Source: CAILZL01 sp050181835 | GTDB taxonomy: Bacteria > Pseudomonadota > Gammaproteobacteria > Steroidobacterales > Steroidobacteraceae | Reading direction: 5' to 3' | DNA length: 64,000 nucleotides | NCBI GenBank assembly: GCA_050181835.1 | Contig: JBFXCU010000009.1 | Span: forward strand, 32,411 to 96,410 | Part shown: piece by piece, positions 7,936 through 15,915 of the stretch | How positions within the stretch are numbered: the first letter of the stretch is position 1 | How the letters are laid out: each line of letters starts with the position of its first letter | Position numbers and translations under genes: made by a program | Notes under the pieces: generated by a model | What the model was told of the DNA's origin: nothing | Databases searched by the model: none | What the model saw: the letters and a program-made list of their open reading frames with translations, nothing else

Positions 7936-9822
7936 TCAGCCACCCGCAGCGCGAGCGGGAGCAGGCCACCACTGGCCAATAGTGGTGGTGATGGATTGTA
8001 TATCTAGGCCTGCTGCTGCCAAGCACTCCTGACGTGAGCCATGTTCGATAAATCGATCAGGAATGCCGATGTGTAACAGCGATAACCTGATGCCGTGTTC
8101 ATTTAATAACTCAGCGACGGCGCTACCGGCACCGCCTGCCACGGTATTTTCTTCCACAGTGATGAAGGCGCGGTGTTTGGTTGCCAGTTTCAGCAGCAGT
8201 TCTTGGTCCAGCGGTTTAATGAACCGCATGTTGACCAGCGTTGCATCCAGTTGTTCGGCTGCTGTTTCGCAGAAGCTCAGCATTGGACCCCATGCAAGGA
8301 TGGCCAGTCCGCTGTGGCCCTCGCGGACGACCTGTGCTTTGCCAACTGGCAGTGCATGCATGGCAGGTTCTATGGCCACACCGGTGCCCTGACCGCGTGG
8401 ATAGCGGATTACCGCAGGGGAGCCCAGTTGTACGCCGGTGTAGAGCATCTGCCGACACTCGTTTTCATTGGCGGGGGCCATGATGGTGAGGTTGGGTATG
8501 CAGCGCAGAAAGCTGAGATCAAAACTGCCTTGATGCGTGGCGCCATCACCACCCACTAGGCCGGCTCGATCCAGAGCGAAGGTTACCGGCAGGTTTTGTA
8601 ACGCGACATCGTGAATTAATTGGTCGTAGGCGCGTTGCAAGAAGGTGGAATAAATGGCCACCACGGGACGCAGCCCGTCACAGGCCATACCCGCTGCAAA
8701 AGTCACCGCATGCTGTTCGGCAATGGCCACATCGAAGTACCGATTACGAAAGCGTTTAGAGTATTCCACCATGCCGGAACCTTCACGCATGGCGGGCGTA
8801 ATTGCCACCACACGGGCATCTGCCGCCGCCATGTCGCATAGCCAGTCGCCAAATACCTGTGAATAACTGGGGCCGTTGGTGGCTTCTTTGAAAATCACGC
8901 CGCTCTTGGCGTCGAAGGGGCCGGGGCCATGCCACTTGATTGGGTCGGCTTCCGCAGGGGCATAGCCTTTGCCTTTGCGGGTGGCCACATGCAGAAATTG
9001 CGGGCCACTCATGTCGCGCAGATTGGTGAGTGTCGCGACCAGTGCATCTACATCGTGGCCATCAACCGGGCCAATGTAGTTGAAGCCCATCTCTTCAAAA
9101 ATAGTGCCAGGTAGGATCATGCCCTTCAGGTGTTCTTCAGAGCGGCGCGCTAATTCCCACATGGGCGGAACCCGCCGTAGAATTTTCTTGCTACCTTCAC
9201 GCAAGTGCGCATACAACTTGCCAGATAGCACGCGTGCGAAGTAGTTGGAGAACGCGCCGACATTTTCCGAAATCGACATGTCGTTGTCGTTAAGCACCAC
9301 CAGCAAGTTGGTATCCAGTGCGCCAGCGTGATTCAACGCCTCGAAGGCCATGCCTGCGGTAATGGCGCCGTCGCCGATTACCGCTACGGCGCGCCGCTGG
9401 CTACCGGTCTGTTTGGCGGCCAGTGCCATGCCCAAGGCGGCACTAATAGAGGTGCTGGAGTGCCCGACACCGAAGGTGTCGTACTCGCTCTCGCTGCGGG
9501 TGGGAAAGGGTGCCAAGCCATCTTTGTGTTTGATGGTATGCAGCTGGTCGCGGCGACCGGTAAGGACTTTGTGGGGATAGGCTTGATGGCCCACGTCCCA
9601 CACCAGCCGATCTTCGGGTGTGTTGAATACATAGTGGAGAGCAATAGTCAGCTCCACCGTGCCCAATCCGGCTGCGAAATGCCCGCCTCGCTGACTGACG
9701 GTTTCGATCAGAAACTGACGCAACTCGGCCGCCAATGGTTGCAGTTGCGATACAGCCAATGCGCGCAGATCGGCAGGCGCATTAATCGCGGATAGAAGTG
9801 GCAGTGCAGGAGGCTGAGTCAT
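7936..9822 (-). CDS. dxs: 1-deoxy-D-xylulose-5-phosphate synthase
   Basis: Dxs condenses pyruvate with glyceraldehyde 3-phosphate, the entry step of the MEP isoprenoid pathway, using thiamine diphosphate. The protein has 628 residues, the usual length. Visible motifs are the N-terminal VSQRGGHFAAGLGTVELT region, the ThDP-binding GDGAITAGMAFEALN with the LNDN that follows, the catalytic-base region VAIAEQHAVTFAAG, and the C-terminal DRAGLVGGDGATHQG segment. It lies 55 bp after ispA and 17 bp before folE2 on the same strand. ispG, a later step of the same pathway, is on the same strand at 22958-24187 but in another unit. Confidence 0.98.
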   Translation of the reverse strand: MTQPPALPLLSAINAPADLRALAVSQLQPLAAELRQFLIETVSQRGGHFAAGLGTVELTIALHYVFNTPEDRLVWDVGHQAYPHKVLTGRRDQLHTIKHKDGLAPFPTRSESEYDTFGVGHSSTSISAALGMALAAKQTGSQRRAVAVIGDGAITAGMAFEALNHAGALDTNLLVVLNDNDMSISENVGAFSNYFARVLSGKLYAHLREGSKKILRRVPPMWELARRSEEHLKGMILPGTIFEEMGFNYIGPVDGHDVDALVATLTNLRDMSGPQFLHVATRKGKGYAPAEADPIKWHGPGPFDAKSGVIFKEATNGPSYSQVFGDWLCDMAAADARVVAITPAMREGSGMVEYSKRFRNRYFDVAIAEQHAVTFAAGMACDGLRPVVAIYSTFLQRAYDQLIHDVALQNLPVTFALDRAGLVGGDGATHQGSFDLSFLRCIPNLTIMAPANENECRQMLYTGVQLGSPAVIRYPRGQGTGVAIEPAMHALPVGKAQVVREGHSGLAILAWGPMLSFCETAAEQLDATLVNMRFIKPLDQELLLKLATKHRAFITVEENTVAGGAGSAVAELLNEHGIRLSLLHIGIPDRFIEHGSRQECLAAAGLDIQSITTTIGQWWPAPARAAGG

Positions 9823-9877
9823 TGGACGGCAGTGTACTCGAAGGCAGGTGGTGAGCGTGCGCGGGCTGAGTGGGAAG

Positions 9878-10816
9878 TTAGTGCTGTCGCAGTACTAGCC
9901 AGCTGGCGAGATCGCGTAACAGTGCGGCCTGCGGGCCAAAATGCGCGATGGCGTCGAGTGATTCGCAATGCAGGTCGGCCACCGTAGTGCGGGCGGTAGC
10001 CACGCCGACTACGGCAGGGTAGGTCAGCTTTTCCAACACCTGATCCTTGCCGGTGGCCTTGCCCAACAAGGCTGGATCGCCTTCGATATCGAGCAGGTCG
10101 TCCTGGATCTGGAAGGCCAGCCCGACGCATACCGAATAACGCTCCAGCGCTGCGTAATCGCTGCTGCTCAGTGTGGGTTGACAGGTTGCTGCCAGCAAGA
10201 CACTGGCCCGAATCAATGCGCCGGTTTTACGTGCATGAATGTCGGTAATGGTCGCCAAATTGGCGGTCTGGCCTTCGGCGGCCAAATCCAGCGCCTGACC
10301 ACCAGCCATACCAGCCGTGCCGCTGGCTTGCGCAAGTATTCGCACTAGTTGGAGTCGAATCGTCGGATCGGTGGGCAGAGCAGTATCCGTAGCGAGTACT
10401 TCAAATGCCAGTACCTGTAGCGCATCACCTGCCAAAATGGCGGTGGCTTCGTCAAAGGCTTTATGACAGGTAGGCCGACCGCGACGCAGGTCGTCGTCGT
10501 CCATAGCGGGCAGATCATCATGGATCAATGAATAGGCATGAATCAGTTCCACCGCACAGGCTGCGGCAGTGACCGTAGTCTGGGGTAACTCCAAGGCAGC
10601 AGCGGTGGCGTACACCAGCGCGGGCCGCACCCGCTTGCCAGCGCCAAGCACGCTATAACGCATGGCTTCATGCAGCCGTGCCGGGCTGCTAGATATTTCA
10701 GGCAGGTAGCGTTCAAGTGCCATTTCCGTATCGGTTTGCCAGCAATGCAGGCAATCAGCAAAGGATGCCGCCAATTCAGGCCTCGTCTTCGTCAGTAGTG
10801 AAGGGGGCAGTGTCAC
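9878..10816 (-). CDS. ispA: Farnesyl diphosphate synthase
   Basis: This short-chain all-trans prenyltransferase builds farnesyl diphosphate from isopentenyl and dimethylallyl diphosphate. Both Asp-rich motifs are present: HDDLPAMDDDD and QIQDDLLD, with GAGKRVRPAL near the N-terminus. The start is ambiguous. The GTG at 10816 gives 312 residues and a 41-bp overlap with xseB. A TTG at 10774 begins 1 bp after the xseB stop and has GAGG 6 bp upstream, a better-placed ribosome-binding site, giving 298 residues, nearer the usual length. I report the longer frame but think the TTG is at least as likely. The gene order xseB-ispA-dxs is classic. Confidence 0.95.
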   Translation of the reverse strand: MTLPPSLLTKTRPELAASFADCLHCWQTDTEMALERYLPEISSSPARLHEAMRYSVLGAGKRVRPALVYATAAALELPQTTVTAAACAVELIHAYSLIHDDLPAMDDDDLRRGRPTCHKAFDEATAILAGDALQVLAFEVLATDTALPTDPTIRLQLVRILAQASGTAGMAGGQALDLAAEGQTANLATITDIHARKTGALIRASVLLAATCQPTLSSSDYAALERYSVCVGLAFQIQDDLLDIEGDPALLGKATGKDQVLEKLTYPAVVGVATARTTVADLHCESLDAIAHFGPQAALLRDLASWLVLRQH

Positions 10817-11030
10817 TAGCGTTGCTGCTGTTCTTCAGCAAAATTTCCACTTTTTGTTCTGCTTGTTGCAGTGAGGTTTGGCAGCTGCGGGTCAAGGTGA
10901 TGCCGCGCTCGAATTGCTTGAGCGATTCGTCCAACGACAATTCGCCCAGCTCCATGCGTTCAACTATCTGTTCCAGTTCGGCCAACGATTTCTCGAAATC
11001 TGGTGAGTCGGTGCGAGGTTTTTTGCTCAT
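10776..11030 (-). CDS. xseB: Exodeoxyribonuclease VII small subunit
   Basis: XseB is the small helical subunit that assembles in several copies on XseA to form exonuclease VII, which degrades single-stranded DNA. I chose the ATG at 11030 (84 residues: MSKKPRTDS...) rather than the 108-residue upstream extension, which lacks family resemblance. The core FEKSLAELEQIVERMELGELSLDESLKQFERGI spans the two helices seen in the family (quoted here in part: FEKSLAELEQIVERM, then GELSLDESLKQFERG). The C-terminal tail is acidic (TTDEDEA). It is first in the run xseB-ispA-dxs-folE2; xseA is not in the window. Confidence 0.95.
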   Translation of the reverse strand: MSKKPRTDSPDFEKSLAELEQIVERMELGELSLDESLKQFERGITLTRSCQTSLQQAEQKVEILLKNSSNASDTAPFTTDEDEA

Positions 11031-11257
11031 GTCATGGGCCGCCAAAAATAAAGCGTGCTGAAGGAGGACGGCAAGTGTGCTGAGCTGTGCCTTACGCGTC
11101 AAATCCGAATCGTCCGAAGCACATGGCTATAGGTGCCTTCTATGGTGGCCATAGGGGATCTCGCGTTGACTTAGCCAGAATGCGCTCCTACAGTTGGGCA
11201 ACTGTCATTCATTTGGCATCAGCGAGTCTCGAAAAACAGTAAAAACAATAGATCAGC

Positions 11258-11272
11258 CGAAGCGTAGCTTCG
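11258..11272 (+). repeat. Short perfect palindrome upstream of rubrerythrin
   Basis: CGAAGC-GTA-GCTTCG forms a 6-bp stem 42 bp before the rubrerythrin ATG. It could be a leader hairpin or a regulator site. The rest of the 283-bp gap 11031-11313 (divergent xseB and rubrerythrin starts) must hold both promoters; I see no convincing pair of boxes. It also contains GCGCTCCTACAG near 11188, reminiscent of a GTAG-type REP end. Confidence 0.25.
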
Positions 11273-11313
11273 AGTCCATCCTGCACGGTTTAACTAACTC
11301 AGAGGGTATAACC

Positions 11314-11730
11314 ATGGCAAGTTTGAAAGGCAGCAAAACCGAAACCAACCTGAAAGAAGCGTTTGCCGGTGAATCGCAGGCGAATCGTCGCTATCTGTAC
11401 TTCGCCGCCAAGGCCGACGTCGAAGGTTTTAACGACGTTTCCGCCGTATTCCGCTCCACTGCAGAAGGCGAAACTGGCCATGCACATGGCCATCTGGAAT
11501 ACCTGGAAGCGGTGGGCGATCCTGCTACCGGTCTGCCGATCGGTGCCACGGCGTTGAATCTGAAGGCCGCCATTGCTGGTGAGACGCACGAATACACCGA
11601 CATGTATCCGGGTATGGCCAAGCAGGCGCGTGAAGAGGGCTTTACAGAAATCTCTGATTGGTTTGAGACGCTGGCCAAGGCCGAGCGGTCGCACGCCAAT
11701 CGTTTCCAGAAAGCACTGGATTCAATGTAA
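11314..11730 (+). CDS. Rubrerythrin-like diiron protein without rubredoxin domain (erythrin type)
   Basis: This is a 138-residue four-helix diiron protein of the rubrerythrin family, expected to reduce hydrogen peroxide. I chose the ATG at 11314, preceded by AGAGGG, over an upstream frame extension. Diiron ligands are visible: E20 (AGES), E53 and H56 (EGETGHA), E90/E93 (AGETHEY), and E124 and H127 (AERSH). The C-terminal rubredoxin domain with its two CxxC knuckles is absent and the protein ends after the helix bundle, so electrons must come from a partner. The next gene is an Fe-S oxidoreductase followed by DUF3501, a conserved three-gene arrangement. Confidence 0.93.
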   Translation: MASLKGSKTETNLKEAFAGESQANRRYLYFAAKADVEGFNDVSAVFRSTAEGETGHAHGHLEYLEAVGDPATGLPIGATALNLKAAIAGETHEYTDMYPGMAKQAREEGFTEISDWFETLAKAERSHANRFQKALDSM

Positions 11731-11767
11731 TTCTGCGTTTGATTGCGGTTAATCGGTCGTGTCCGTT

Positions 11768-11791
11768 CCTTCTCCCGGTTCCGGGAGAAGG
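11768..11791 (+). repeat. Perfect 11-bp-stem hairpin between rubrerythrin and the Fe-S gene
   Basis: CCTTCTCCCGG at 11768-11778 pairs exactly with CCGGGAGAAGG at 11781-11791 across a TT. There is no T-run after it, so it is not a standard intrinsic terminator. It resembles the dispersed C/T-rich palindromes (CCCTCTCCC...GGGAGAGGG) common between genes of proteobacteria. In the mRNA it could stabilise the rubrerythrin 3' end or lower expression of the genes downstream. Confidence 0.7.
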
Positions 11792-11857
11792 TGGCCCGTA
11801 TGGTTCGGAAGAGGGCGGGTCTGATCTCGCATAATGTCAGGGCAAGAGGGAGACACC

Positions 11858-13213
11858 GTGTCCGATACCCCCATCCCCAAAGGTGCACGCGAAGGCAATC
11901 TCGAAGCCCCCACGCGTCATGCCATTGCTTGGCGTGATCCTGATTACTTAAACGAGCAATCGTTGTTCAAAGAACTAGATAGGGTGTTTGACATCTGTCA
12001 TGGCTGTCGGCGTTGCTTCAGCCTGTGCAATTCTTTTCCAACCCTGTTCGATGCCATTGATGAAGCTAGTAGCGGCGAGCTGGATACCGTCGATAAGAAA
12101 GTTTACTGGGACGTGGTGGATCATTGCTACCTGTGCGACATGTGCTACATGACCAAGTGTCCCTATGTGCCGCCGCATCCATGGAATCTCGACTTTCCCC
12201 ACTTGATGCTGCGTGCCAAGGCGGTCAAGTTTCAACAGGGTGGGGTGCGTCTGCGTGACAAGATACTGAGCGCTACCGATACCGTTGGTAATATTGCGGG
12301 CATACCGGTAGTGGTGGAAGTGGTTAATGCGATGAATCGCAACCGCATCGGTCGATCGCTACTGGATAAAACGCTGGGAGTGCATCCTGATGCACCGATT
12401 CCTAAATACCACAGCAACACTTATCGTAAACGTCACGCTAAACAAGCAACTACTACACTCGAAGTGAAAGCCACGCCGGAAACCACGGGAAAGGTCGCGT
12501 TGTTTGTCACCTGCTATGGCAATCGTAACGAACCAGAGTTAGGTGCCAATCTGCGCGCGGTGTTCGAACATATTGGCATTCCCGTAGTCATCGCGCAGCT
12601 GGAGGCCTGCTGTGGTATGCCCAAACTTGAGTTAGGCGATCTGGAATCCATTGAGCAACTCAAGAACACCAACATTCCAGCGTTGATCAAGCTGGTTGAG
12701 CAGGGTTACGACATTGTCACACCGATTCCATCTTGTACCTTGATGTTCAAACAGGAGTTGCCACTATTATTTGCCGATGATGTACAGGTGCAAAAAGTAA
12801 AAGCGGCGATGTTCGATCCATTTGAATATCTATGGCTACGCCACAAGCATGGTCTGTTGCGTACTGACTTCACTGGCAAGCTAGGTAAGCTCAGCTATCA
12901 CGTGCCTTGCCACTTGCGTGTGCAGAACATCGGCTTGAAGACCCGTGACGTACTTAAGCTGGTGCCCGGCGTGGAAGTGGAAGTAATCGAGCGTTGCTCT
13001 GGACACAATGGCACTTATGGGGTGAAGCGTGAGTTCCGCGATATCTCCATGAAAATCGGCAAACCCGTCTTTAATAAAGTAGCAGAGACTGGTGCGGACT
13101 TTTACACCAGCGATTGTCCCATGGCGGGTCATCAGATTCGCTCTGGCTTATCTGCTGATACGGCAGAGCCAACGCATCCAATGCAATTGCTACGCTGGGC
13201 CTATGGTCTTTAA
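11858..13213 (+). CDS. Heterodisulfide reductase-related Fe-S oxidoreductase (GlpC-like, CCG domains)
   Basis: This is a 451-residue protein. The GTG at 11858 has GAGGGAG 5 bp upstream and is preferred to the ATG at 11834, which overlaps that ribosome-binding site. Two ferredoxin-like cysteine clusters sit near the N-terminus (C47/C50/C53/C57 and C90/C93/C96/C101), enough for two [4Fe-4S] clusters. Two CCG-type domains follow, with EACCGMP and VPCHLRVQ/RCSGHNG motifs, as in GlpC and HdrB-like subunits. It lies 127 bp after rubrerythrin and 12 bp before DUF3501. Inference: it passes electrons to the rubrerythrin-like protein, which lacks its own rubredoxin. No membrane segment is visible. Confidence 0.85.
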   Translation: MSDTPIPKGAREGNLEAPTRHAIAWRDPDYLNEQSLFKELDRVFDICHGCRRCFSLCNSFPTLFDAIDEASSGELDTVDKKVYWDVVDHCYLCDMCYMTKCPYVPPHPWNLDFPHLMLRAKAVKFQQGGVRLRDKILSATDTVGNIAGIPVVVEVVNAMNRNRIGRSLLDKTLGVHPDAPIPKYHSNTYRKRHAKQATTTLEVKATPETTGKVALFVTCYGNRNEPELGANLRAVFEHIGIPVVIAQLEACCGMPKLELGDLESIEQLKNTNIPALIKLVEQGYDIVTPIPSCTLMFKQELPLLFADDVQVQKVKAAMFDPFEYLWLRHKHGLLRTDFTGKLGKLSYHVPCHLRVQNIGLKTRDVLKLVPGVEVEVIERCSGHNGTYGVKREFRDISMKIGKPVFNKVAETGADFYTSDCPMAGHQIRSGLSADTAEPTHPMQLLRWAYGL

Positions 13214-13225
13214 TACGAAACAACC

Positions 13226-13813
13226 ATGAACGGCAAACTGAAAATTAGTGACTTATACAGTCTTGAACAATACGCCAAGCGTCGCCCGGAAATGCGTGCG
13301 CAAGTGTTGCAACACAAACAACTACGCACGGTGCTAATTGGTCCGAACATGACTTGGCTGTTTGAAGATCGCCTGACCATGCAGTACCAGGTGCAGGAGA
13401 TGTTGCGCGTCGAACGCATCTTTGAAGAAACGGGCATCCTGGAAGAACTCGCTGCTTACAATCCGATGATTCCTGATGGCAGCAACTGGAAAGTGACTTG
13501 TCTGATCGAATTTACCGATGTGGATGAACGTCGCGCCGCACTAGCGCGTATGAAAGGCGTTGAAGATCACTGTTGGGTGCAGGTTGGCTCAAATGCTCGC
13601 GTGTACGCCATCGCCGATGAAGATATGGAGCGCAGCAACGACGACAAAACATCGGCTGTGCATTTCATGCGTTTTGAACTCAACCCGGTTATGGTTGAAG
13701 ATGTTAAGGCCAATGCGTCAATCAGTATGGGTGTTGATCATCCTGCCTACACACACCAAGTCAGTCCAGTATCTAATGCGGCGCGTGCAGCCCTAGATAT
13801 GGATTTGGTTTAG
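13226..13813 (+). CDS. DUF3501 family protein
   Basis: This is a 195-residue soluble protein matching DUF3501 as I know it: the N-terminal DLYSLEQYAKRRPEMRAQV..HK segment, the GPNMTWLFEDRLTMQYQVQEM core, and the late SMGVDHP motif. The function of the family is unknown. It starts 12 bp after the Fe-S oxidoreductase and closes the rubrerythrin operon; the association of the three is conserved, so a role in peroxide defence or Fe-S/diiron maturation is a reasonable guess but not shown. No signal peptide, membrane helix or cysteine cluster is present. Confidence 0.85.
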   Translation: MNGKLKISDLYSLEQYAKRRPEMRAQVLQHKQLRTVLIGPNMTWLFEDRLTMQYQVQEMLRVERIFEETGILEELAAYNPMIPDGSNWKVTCLIEFTDVDERRAALARMKGVEDHCWVQVGSNARVYAIADEDMERSNDDKTSAVHFMRFELNPVMVEDVKANASISMGVDHPAYTHQVSPVSNAARAALDMDLV

Positions 13814-13900
13814 CGAGCGGTCGTGCAATCCATGTTTTTCGCTGTCCTGTCGAAGCTACAGTTTAAGAGGTAGCCGACTAATCGTCTTTTGCAGGTGCTA

Positions 13901-13930
13901 GAATCCGCGCGCTTTTAACTTTGCGGATTC
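13901..13930 (+). promoter_or_regulatory. Inverted repeat in the parE leader, with possible -10 box
   Basis: GAATCCGC at 13901-13908 is exactly repeated in inverse at 13923-13930, 10 bp before the parE ATG. TAGAAT at 13899-13904 is a fair -10 box that overlaps the left arm. The arrangement would suit an operator or a leader hairpin next to the start codon. No good Shine-Dalgarno sequence is visible. Confidence 0.35.
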
Positions 13931-13940
13931 TCTACCTGTA

Positions 13941-15827
13941 ATGTCCCAGTCTTATAACGCTGCCGATATTGAAGTGCTCAGTGGTCTTGATCCGGTGCGG
14001 CGTCGCCCGGGTATGTACACCGACACTAGCCGTCCCAATCATCTGGCACACGAGGTGATCGACAACTCGGTGGACGAGGCGCTGGCGGGTCATGCCAAGC
14101 GTATTCAAGTGACGGCGTTCAAAGATGGCTCACTGCAAGTCATTGATGATGGGCGCGGCATGCCGGTGGATATTCATCCCATCGAGAAGGTCAGCGGTAT
14201 CGAGCTGATCCTGACCCGCCTGCATGCGGGCGGTAAGTTTTCCGACAAGAATTATGAATACTCTGGTGGTTTGCACGGTGTCGGCGTCTCGGTGGTGAAT
14301 GCGCTATCGAAGCAGTTGGAATGCTGGGTACGTCGTGGCGGCAAGGAATACAATATCAGTTTCGCCAGCGGTCACATGAAATCCAAACTGGAAGTGGTAG
14401 GTGACGTCGGCAAGAACAACACGGGCACGACGCTCCGCTTCTGGCCCGATGCTAAATATTTCGAGGTTGCTAGCTTCGCCATTCCTAAGCTGCGTCACCT
14501 GCTGCGCGCCAAGGCGGTGATGTGTGCCGGGCTGCATATCAGCTTCACCAATGAAGCCACGGGCGACACAGAAGAATGGCAGTACAGCGGCGGCGTCAGC
14601 CAGTACTTGCTGGAAAGTTTGGGCAATGGCGAGTGGCTACCACCCGAACTGTTTACCGGCAAGGTTAGCGGTGAGCAGGAAGGTGCCGAATGGGCGGTGG
14701 CATGGCGTATTGACGATGTGGAACGCATTGAAGAAAGCTATGTGAATCTGATTCCCACCACGCAGGGCGGCACGCATGTGAATGGTCTGCGCTTGGGTCT
14801 TACTGATGCGATTAGAGAATTCTGTGAGTTTCGCAGCTTGTTGCCGCGCGGTATCAAGTTGGCACCAGAAGATGTATGGGATGGTGTGAGCTTCGTACTC
14901 TCTACCAAGATGAAAGAGCCGCAGTTCGCGGGTCAAACCAAGGAGCGCTTGTCCTCACGCGAAGCCGCTGCATTTGTCAGCGGTGTGGTGAAGGATCAAT
15001 TGGCGTTGTGGCTCAATCAGCATCCGGATTCCGGTGAGAAGATCGCACAACTGGCGATTGAATCGGCGCAGGCGCGCTTGAAGGCCTCAAAAATTGTGGC
15101 GCGTAAGCGCTCGGTCAGCGGCCCGGCACTGCCCGGCAAGCTCTCTGACTGCACGGCACAAGATCCTGAACGTGGTGAGTTGTTCCTGGTGGAAGGTGAT
15201 TCTGCCGGTGGCTCTGCCAAGCAGGCACGTGATCGTGAGTTTCAAGCGGTAATGCCATTGCGTGGCAAGATTCTGAATACATGGGAAGTCGAATCAGGTC
15301 AGGTACTACAGTCGCAGGAAGTACACGATATCGCCGTTGCGCTGGGTGTCGATCCCGGTTCTGACAAGATTGATGGTCTGCGGTACCACAAGATCTGCAT
15401 CCTTGCTGACGCGGATTCAGATGGCTTGCATATTGCGACCTTGTTATGCGCCTTGTTTCTGCGCCACTTCCGCCCGTTGGTGTTGGCGGGTCACATACAC
15501 GTTGCCATGCCGCCGTTGTTTCGTGTCGATATGGGCAAGCAGGTTTTTTACGCGCTGGATGAGGCAGAAAAGCAGGGCATACTGGATCGCATCACCGCAG
15601 AAAATCCGCGCGCCAAGCCTACGGTAATGCGTTTCAAAGGCTTGGGTGAAATGAATCCACTGCAATTGCGTGAGACCACCATGGCCCCGGAAACGCGACG
15701 TTTGGTGCAGCTCACCATTGAAGCGGCGGATGACACTGACAAAATGCTCGACATGTTGCTGGCTAAGAAGCGTGCCAGTGATCGTCGCGAATGGCTGGAA
15801 GATAAAGGTAATCTAGCGCAGGTATAA
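13941..15827 (+). CDS. parE: DNA topoisomerase IV subunit B
   Basis: ParE is the ATPase subunit of topoisomerase IV, which unlinks daughter chromosomes. The protein has 628 residues, the normal ParE length and shorter than gammaproteobacterial GyrB, which carries an insertion absent here. GHKL ATPase motifs are EVIDNSVDEA, DDGRGMPVDI and GGLHGVGVSVVNALS. The TOPRIM domain shows LVEGDSAGGSA, PLRGKILN and DADSDGLHIATLL. parC follows 88 bp downstream, separated by a REP-type element, so the two subunits are probably made from one transcript. Confidence 0.97.
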   Translation: MSQSYNAADIEVLSGLDPVRRRPGMYTDTSRPNHLAHEVIDNSVDEALAGHAKRIQVTAFKDGSLQVIDDGRGMPVDIHPIEKVSGIELILTRLHAGGKFSDKNYEYSGGLHGVGVSVVNALSKQLECWVRRGGKEYNISFASGHMKSKLEVVGDVGKNNTGTTLRFWPDAKYFEVASFAIPKLRHLLRAKAVMCAGLHISFTNEATGDTEEWQYSGGVSQYLLESLGNGEWLPPELFTGKVSGEQEGAEWAVAWRIDDVERIEESYVNLIPTTQGGTHVNGLRLGLTDAIREFCEFRSLLPRGIKLAPEDVWDGVSFVLSTKMKEPQFAGQTKERLSSREAAAFVSGVVKDQLALWLNQHPDSGEKIAQLAIESAQARLKASKIVARKRSVSGPALPGKLSDCTAQDPERGELFLVEGDSAGGSAKQARDREFQAVMPLRGKILNTWEVESGQVLQSQEVHDIAVALGVDPGSDKIDGLRYHKICILADADSDGLHIATLLCALFLRHFRPLVLAGHIHVAMPPLFRVDMGKQVFYALDEAEKQGILDRITAENPRAKPTVMRFKGLGEMNPLQLRETTMAPETRRLVQLTIEAADDTDKMLDMLLAKKRASDRREWLEDKGNLAQV

Positions 15828-15836
15828 CAATATTGT

Positions 15837-15890
15837 GTAGCTCAGACTTTAAGTCTGATTGATTTAATGTTGGGACAAAGCCCAACCTAC
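15837..15890 (+). repeat. Paired GTAG-type REP palindromes (BIME-like) between parE and parC
   Basis: The element starts with GTAG (15837-15840) followed by an 8-bp palindrome TCAGACTT-T-AAGTCTGA (15842-15858), and ends with TGTTGGGACAAAGCCCAAC (15869-15886 and on) then CTAC (15887-15890), that is, GTAG in inverse. Two inverted REPs with GTAG outward are the known layout of bacterial interspersed mosaic elements moved by REP-associated tyrosine transposases. It may attenuate or stabilise the parE-parC mRNA. Confidence 0.7.
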
Positions 15891-15915
15891 AACGAGTTTA
15901 ACGTACAGAAATTTC

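Noticed and set aside
9328..9795. A 155-codon plus-strand frame
   Set aside because: Antisense shadow of dxs, whose motifs run through the region.
11768..11791. Intrinsic terminator after rubrerythrin
   Set aside because: No T-run follows the stem, and the downstream genes belong to the same functional set.
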